The notes beneath the pieces are model-generated. The model made no database searches and was not told where the DNA came from. It saw only the letters and a list, made by a program, of their open reading frames with translations. The translations under genes and the position numbers were made by a program. A DNA stretch of 64,000 bases, from contig NZ_CP108046.1 of NCBI RefSeq assembly GCF_041435115.1, positions 9,796,001-9,860,000 on the forward strand. Direction: 5' to 3'. This DNA is from Streptomyces sp. NBC_00289. GTDB lineage: Bacteria; Actinomycetota; Actinomycetes; Streptomycetales; Streptomycetaceae. Positions 59,633 to 64,000 of the stretch are shown here, piece by piece. Numbering within the stretch: position 1 is the first letter of the stretch; the number at the start of each line of letters is the position of its first letter.

Positions 59633-60232
59633 TCACCGCTGGGACTTGAGCGTTCCCGCGGCGGACAGGGTGAGCAGTCCCTTGACGATGCAGCCGCTGA
59701 CGTCGCTGGTCGGTGTGGCGCTCTCCATGATGCGGGTTTCGTTCAGCGGACCTGACGTCACGGTCCCGGCGAGCAGGGCGTCGCCGGGGTTGTAGCTGGT
59801 GACGGAACGCCGGGTGGGGCGGACGGTGGAGGTTCCGGCCCGGTGTCCCGTGGCGTCGTACCAGGTGATGCTCGGGCACCGCCAGCAGTTGACCCACTCC
59901 CCGCCGCCAGTAGCCGCCCGTGCCGACGCCTGTATGGCCCGCTCGTAGACGCCATCCCCGCGGCGTAACTGCCGGGAGGAGAAGGCAAGGACAACCTGTT
60001 CGTCCCCCAACTGCGGCATGCGGTCCGCAACAAGACGCGCAGCGCGCTGCGAGGAGCCGCCTTCCGGCACCGGCAAGCCGGTGTTGCGCATATGACCGAA
60101 ACCGACAGGAATGGGGACCAGTGCAGCTACGGCGGCAACCGACCAAACGACCCTGCTCAACCTGCCGAAACGCCCCCCGCCCGCCGGGACCGCACTGGTT
60201 GCCGCATGATCACTCTGTCTGGTCACGCCCAT
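59633..60232 (-). CDS. Membrane-anchored hypothetical protein
   Basis: 199 aa from ATG 60232 with GGTGGAG about 9 bases upstream. One N-terminal span (VVWSVAAVAALVPIPVGFG) precedes an extracytoplasmic part. GLPVPEGGSSQRAARLVADR and DEQVVLAFSSRQLRRGDGVY recall the outer loop of MmpL pumps, while the rest (VTSYNPGDALLAGTVTSGP; SDVSGCIVKGLLTLS) does not. Same strand as the terpene synthase, about 280 bases upstream. Function unknown. Confidence 0.5.
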   Translation of the reverse strand: MGVTRQSDHAATSAVPAGGGRFGRLSRVVWSVAAVAALVPIPVGFGHMRNTGLPVPEGGSSQRAARLVADRMPQLGDEQVVLAFSSRQLRRGDGVYERAIQASARAATGGGEWVNCWRCPSITWYDATGHRAGTSTVRPTRRSVTSYNPGDALLAGTVTSGPLNETRIMESATPTSDVSGCIVKGLLTLSAAGTLKSQR

Positions 60233-60378
60233 CCAACGACTACTCCACCTGGGGGTAACGTGCGGCGAAGAGGTGAGCGCTTTAGGTGCCGCTGCAGAAG
60301 CTACGTCGAGCTGCTGCCGCCAGCCGAGTTCGCGTTCCCCGACCGCGTCCGACATGAGCGTGATGCGGGCGCGGGGTG

Positions 60379-60724
60379 CGGCGGCGCGGATGGCGTCGGC
60401 GAGGACGGCGGTGGTGGCGTACGAGGCCTGGCAAACCTACGCACGGACCGGGCCGAGGCGCGCGCCTTGGCCGAGGCGACCGGCGTGTACGCGTACCCGC
60501 TGCTTGCCGCTGGGTACCGGGCCCTCGACGACGAGTTCAAGGACGGCCCTTTCGATCTGGAGGGGGCGGTGACTGCTGTGGCGCTCAAAATCGAGGACGA
60601 GGACGAAGGTCGGTGGCTCGTCAACTGCCTCGAGGCTCTTCAGATGTTCGACCGCGAGGACACCCAATTGCGCCTATTGCCGCTGTTGCGTCAGTGTAGG
60701 CGCTGCGCCTGTGACGGTGCGTGA
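60379..60724 (+). CDS. Hypothetical protein, start uncertain
   Basis: A plus-strand frame ending at 60724 reads RTDRAEARALAEATGVYAYP, AGYRALDDEFKDGPFDLEGA and EDEDEGRWLVNCLEALQMFD. It has good codon bias in its last ~100 residues, but no clear start or ribosome site, so it may be a 5'-truncated gene. Family not recognised. Confidence 0.35.
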
Positions 60725-60891
60725 TACCGGTCCGGCCGCCCGCATGTCCGGGCGCCGGTCGCCTTTACGGTCACCTTGCTAGTAAACGACCAGACACGGC
60801 GAGGTACATGCCGGCGAGGGCCGTCCCATGACGGGCCGCGTACGGCTGACGCCGGGCCCGGCGTACGTATCCCGGCGGCGCGCTGTCCTGT

Positions 60892-61542
60892 TCAGGCCGC
60901 CTTCCCTGCGGCCGAGACCCTGGAGGCCAGGCTCATTGGGGCGCACGAGGGATGACCCCAGTTGGTCACCCGCCCCGCTGGGGCCGGCGTTTGCCCGGCG
61001 TGCTCGGCGCCCGTGAGGTTCGACTGGAGGTCCTCGCGCTCGAAGCGGCCGCGGGCGTGGCGGCGGCCGAACTCCTCAAGCTCGGCATTGGTCCAGCGGC
61101 GCGAGGCTGCGAACACGTCGATCAGATCACGGGGTGCTCCGCGGTCGGCCAGAGCGCGGACCTTGGTCCCGATCACGTCCTCCTCCGCGAGGACGGGCCC
61201 GTACGGGCTCTGAGCGACCGGCCGCCAGAAGATCTCCTTGAGGATGTCGACTTCGCAGTCTTGCCCGGTGACCGGATCAGTCACGGTGAAGCGAGCAGAC
61301 AGTGGGGCGGTCTCCAGCGCGTGCACATGCCAACCGCGGGCTTCCAGGCCCGCGCGGAGCGTGGCCGCGATGTCGGCCATGGGCGCCGGGTTCTCGGTGG
61401 CGACGTCCAGGTCCTGGCTGGGGCGGTTCACGAGGTGGTGCGCCCGCACGGCGTACCCGCCGGTCAGAACCAGGGGGTACGCGGAGCCGAGGGCGATCAC
61501 GTCCGCCAGGAGCCGCCTGTGCAGCTCCGGCATGTCCGTCAC
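60892..61542 (-). CDS. AbiEii-type nucleotidyltransferase (toxin-like)
   Basis: 216 aa from GTG 61542, overlapping the upstream gene by 4 bases (GTGA). The nucleotidyltransferase core is YPLVLTGGYAVRAHHLVNRP followed by SQDLDVATEN, giving the GG and DxD motifs, and a third acidic position lies in DCEVDILKEI. LAEEDVIGTKVRALADRGAP RDLIDVF is the typical AbiEii helix with Lys and Asp. These enzymes are the toxin side of AbiE/MenT-like abortive-infection or toxin-antitoxin systems, some acting on tRNA. The upstream 130-aa protein is the natural partner. Confidence 0.82.
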   Translation of the reverse strand: MTDMPELHRRLLADVIALGSAYPLVLTGGYAVRAHHLVNRPSQDLDVATENPAPMADIAATLRAGLEARGWHVHALETAPLSARFTVTDPVTGQDCEVDILKEIFWRPVAQSPYGPVLAEEDVIGTKVRALADRGAPRDLIDVFAASRRWTNAELEEFGRRHARGRFEREDLQSNLTGAEHAGQTPAPAGRVTNWGHPSCAPMSLASRVSAAGKAA

Positions 61543-61931
61543 GCGACTGCCTGGGTGCGGGAGGCGAGCTGGGGGAAGGCGTCTTCCCAGACGGTGCGCA
61601 CGGTGCGGCCGACGAGGGTGCGCAGTACCGGCCACAGCTGAAGGAGCAGGTCCCGGTTGAGATACCGGGGCAGGTCATCACGTAGGCCCTCGTGCAGGAC
61701 GGTGCGGTACAGGCCCATGCGCTGACGAGGCTTGCTCATGTCGTACGAGGTCATCCCCGACCAGGCCAGGTGCAGCGGCAGCTCTACGACTCCCTGAGTC
61801 GGGCCGTGCAACTCGTCCAGCGACTCCGGCAGACGCAGCCGGAACTTCTCCCGATAGAGCGCGAGGTCCTCGGCGACCGCGCCCGAGAGATCGCTCGCTG
61901 TGGGTGCGGGGTGCTGGGGGCTCGAGGGCAT
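61539..61931 (-). CDS. Partner protein of the AbiEii-type gene
   Basis: 130 aa from ATG 61931. A helical, soluble protein: SGAVAEDLALYREKFRLRLP, MSKPRQRMGLYRTVLHEGLR and LQLWPVLRTLVGRTVRTVWE. It has no clear HTH, unlike classical AbiEi antitoxins. The 4-base overlap with the nucleotidyltransferase gene implies equal synthesis, and an antitoxin role is inferred from position only. Confidence 0.65.
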   Translation of the reverse strand: MPSSPQHPAPTASDLSGAVAEDLALYREKFRLRLPESLDELHGPTQGVVELPLHLAWSGMTSYDMSKPRQRMGLYRTVLHEGLRDDLPRYLNRDLLLQLWPVLRTLVGRTVRTVWEDAFPQLASRTQAVA

Positions 61932-62919
61932 GAGTCCATTATGGCGGCCGGAAAAGTGGTGCGGGGCATGCTGAGCCAGCTGGCGTCTGGAGTGAGCGGG
62001 ATGGAGGCTGCTGGAGGGCGGGTCGCGCCTGCTCGGTCTGTCCCGAGCAGGCGCGACGGGCTATCGCCCGTGACGCTCTGGGTGCCCTCACGCTGGGCGG
62101 CGAGCCGAGACTGGCTCTGACCTTGTCTTTTCCGCGCCGCCCGGGCCGACACCTTCCCGATGACGCATCATGTGGAGTGCGTGGCGATCCTTGAACCGGC
62201 CGTAAAGGGATCCTGACCTGCGGTTTCACTGACGCGCATTATGTGCGGTGTGGGCGTTACGGGCGATATCGTCCTACCCCGTGCCGGGGCCGGTCAGCGT
62301 GGGGATCACCCGTAGCGTCCGCCAGCCGATCGGCACGGTCGAACGCGTCACACACAGCCGGGGCCCGCAGCGGGCGGACGAGGCAAGGACCACTGTGCAG
62401 CGCAGCCGGCTCGTTGCTGCGATCGGAAGCCGGATCGCGAGGAACTCTGGTTAGGCGACGACGGCTTGTGTAAGGGCGGGCACTTGAGCATCGACGAACT
62501 TCCGTTGCCTGCTGCCGGAGCGGCCAGCGTCTGCACACAGCCCCAGTCCTAAGAGGTGACCACGGGCAGGTGCGCCCCACGCCGTCGAGCAGTAGCGTCT
62601 CCTGCAGCCTTCACTGCTGTCGCTGCAGACCCGCGCTGTCAGTGCTGCGAGCACGCCTGCAGGGGTGGGCGCGGCCGTGGACCGATGATCCGATCCTGGC
62701 CAGGCATGCCGAGGCCGGCGAGGCTGGCTGTGCGCCGTGACCGATGAGGGTCGAAGGTGTCGATGCTGGTCATGGCGGGGTCCGACACGCGGGCAGCCAC
62801 CACGATGCGGTCCTGCCGCTCGACCCCCAGGGCCATGTGCCCCTGGATCCGCTCGGGATCGTAGGGCACCGCACACGCCGTCACCGGAATTTCCCGGCTG
62901 CCCGGCTGCCCGTGGTGCG
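61932..62919. other. Long stretch without a convincing gene
   Basis: About 990 bases. A minus-strand frame at 62639-62971 (PYDPERIQGHMALGVERQDR) has some protein-like texture but overlaps the phosphotransferase end and has no ribosome site. The region right of 61932 should contain the promoter of the nucleotidyltransferase pair. Inverted GAGCAGGCGCGAC / CTGCTCGGTCTG-like sequences near 62025-62055 could form a terminator. Nothing else recognised. Confidence 0.35.
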
Positions 62920-63867
62920 TCACCGGTGTAGGGACTCGGCGACGGCCGGGTCCTCGAGCACGGTGACGCACCAGGCGAAGTGCTCGTCACCGCCGCCCGG
63001 CGCGAAGGCGTCGCTCGTGGCCATCGCATAGGCGGCCCGGTACAGCAGGAGGTCGTCGACCGCGTAGCCGAACTCGTCGGCGAACCGCGTGGTGAGCTGC
63101 CGGGTGATCTCCGGGGCGTGCTCGGTGCCCGCCGGGAAGATGGCCGCGGCCACGGCGGCGTCGAACCGGGGGTCCCCGCCCGTGGACAGGAAGCCGTAGT
63201 CCACGAGGGCGAGCGGCCGCAGGTCGTCGTCCACCAGCACGGTCTCCGGGAAGACGTCACCGTGGACGACCGCCTCGTCGGTACGGGGCAGCGAGCGCAG
63301 CTTCCGAAGCAGCCGGGCGCGCGTGTCGTCGAAGTCGCGCACATGCGTGGAGAGCCGGTCCGCGCACCGGCTGACCCGCCGGTCCACCAGGTCCGCCAGG
63401 GCGGATCCGAAAGTGGTGTGGCCTTCCCACAGCGAGCGTTCCTCGTCCAGCACAGAAAGGTGCTTGACCTCGTCGACGTCATGGGCGTCCGCGAGGGCGC
63501 GCAGCACGCCGACCAGGCAGTCGACCGCTTCGGGCAGCACCTCGTCCGGGTCGTCGGTGCGGATCCTGCCCGCCAAGGGCTCGCCGGTCAGCTCCCGCTC
63601 CACGGTCATCGGGACACCGTCGATGTCCTCGACGGCGAGGATCTCCGGGGCGCCGAACGGCAGGTGCGCCGCGGCATCGGCGTAGAAACGCTGCATCCGC
63701 CGCAGTTCGGATCCCCGTCGGCGCTCCCACACCTTGGCCACCGTTCCGTCCCCGAGTCGGTAGACGGCTCCCTCCACCGCCGCCTCGACGGGCCCGGCGT
63801 CGGGATATCCGGCGTCGACGAAATGTCGTACGCGCCGGGCCGTGGTGTCCCGTATCGCATCGGACAT
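62920..63867 (-). CDS. Aminoglycoside-phosphotransferase-fold protein
   Basis: 315 aa from ATG 63867, fixed by AAGGAGG 6 bases upstream. The APH fold is visible: N-lobe AVYRLGDGTVAKVWERRRGS with the ATP Lys, hinge MTVERELTGEPLAG, Brenner motif VVHGDVFPETVLVDDDLRPL and metal Asp in ALVDYGFLSTGGDPRFD. In the Brenner motif the usual Asn (HGDxxxxN) is Thr, so catalysis may be altered. Small-molecule kinase is the family role; an antibiotic target is not implied. It stands alone. Confidence 0.82.
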   Translation of the reverse strand: MSDAIRDTTARRVRHFVDAGYPDAGPVEAAVEGAVYRLGDGTVAKVWERRRGSELRRMQRFYADAAAHLPFGAPEILAVEDIDGVPMTVERELTGEPLAGRIRTDDPDEVLPEAVDCLVGVLRALADAHDVDEVKHLSVLDEERSLWEGHTTFGSALADLVDRRVSRCADRLSTHVRDFDDTRARLLRKLRSLPRTDEAVVHGDVFPETVLVDDDLRPLALVDYGFLSTGGDPRFDAAVAAAIFPAGTEHAPEITRQLTTRFADEFGYAVDDLLLYRAAYAMATSDAFAPGGGDEHFAWCVTVLEDPAVAESLHR

Positions 63868-64000
63868 CTCGTGCCTCCTTCCGCCCCCGGCGTGAACGAC
63901 CGGCCGGTCGGCGGGGCCGACGCCGGGACCATCTCCCACGGTAGGCCCCTCGCCCGCGCGACACCCGGTGACGGAGCGCTGCCGGGCGCCGTGCGGTCCG
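63868..64000. other. Right edge, upstream region of the phosphotransferase
   Basis: The last 133 bases contain the leader of the minus-strand phosphotransferase gene. No other feature seen. Confidence 0.4.

Noticed and set aside
60892..61635. Longer start for the AbiEii-type gene at 61635
   Set aside because: It would overlap most of the upstream partner; the GTG at 61542 with a 4-base overlap fits operon practice.
62639..62971. 110-codon minus-strand frame
   Set aside because: Overlaps the end of the phosphotransferase gene, has no ribosome site and no recognisable family.
1..64000. CRISPR arrays, rRNA or tRNA genes
   Set aside because: No regularly spaced short repeats, no rRNA-like conserved blocks and no cloverleaf with a convincing T-arm were found on reading.

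Overview
The window looks like an accessory region of a Streptomyces (or close actinomycete) replicon. Coding DNA is very GC-rich with G/C third positions, GTG/TTG starts are common, GGAGG-type ribosome sites are frequent, and several families are typical of Streptomyces (Scr1-type HTH/DUF397 pairs, DUF4352 lipoproteins, MmyB-type regulators, mycothiol-dependent isomerase). It is crowded with insertion sequences and their debris (IS630, ISL3, IS110, IS5, IS30, IS21, IS481), three broken tyrosine integrases, a group II intron tail and plasmid-type small genes. A subtelomeric arm, linear plasmid or decayed integrative element is the likeliest setting. No rRNA, tRNA or CRISPR array was seen.

Layout. 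0-6 kb: a gene end, a DUF6461-like protein, a small lipoprotein and a tandem pair of secreted serine hydrolases. 6.2-13.2 kb: IS630 with a passenger gene, a dead IS5, an intact ISL3, a DUF4352 lipoprotein, a frameshifted IS110 and an ISL3 tail. 13.2-17.5 kb: a truncated copy of a 35-kb gene, an alpha/beta-hydrolase, a broken amidohydrolase, a MerR regulator and small plasmid-type genes. 17.6-22.4 kb: IS630, a lower-GC Tat-exported amidohydrolase with a frameshift, and IS110/IS5 remnants. 22.4-27.4 kb: two-component system plus MmpL-type exporter. 27.4-32.2 kb: another IS630, the group II intron tail, a VOC protein, small membrane proteins and integrase/transposase scraps.

32.2-38.8 kb is the most coherent block. 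On the minus strand are a graspetide RiPP precursor (tgmA), an ATP-grasp ligase (tgmB) and an isoaspartyl-methyltransferase-like protein (tgmC), coupled by 4-bp overlaps. Upstream lie three genes including an anti-sigma-type ATPase. Divergent to these run a 133-aa protein, a DUF6879 protein, an Scr1-type HTH and a DUF397 protein. The divergent promoter region carries a pair of inverted operator-like repeats. I read this as a peptide-modification cluster wired to a WhiJ/AbaA-like developmental regulatory unit.

38.8-64 kb: mycothiol-dependent isomerase, DHFR-like reductase, alpha/beta-hydrolase and several small unknowns; an SDR bracketed by inverted copies of a 16-bp motif, an MmyB-type regulator and an NTF2-like gene with a decayed inverted copy; a three-gene ABC export operon; a TetR/flavodoxin/aldo-keto reductase unit split by an intact IS110; a class I terpene synthase with a membrane protein; an AbiEii-type nucleotidyltransferase pair; and an aminoglycoside-phosphotransferase-like protein.
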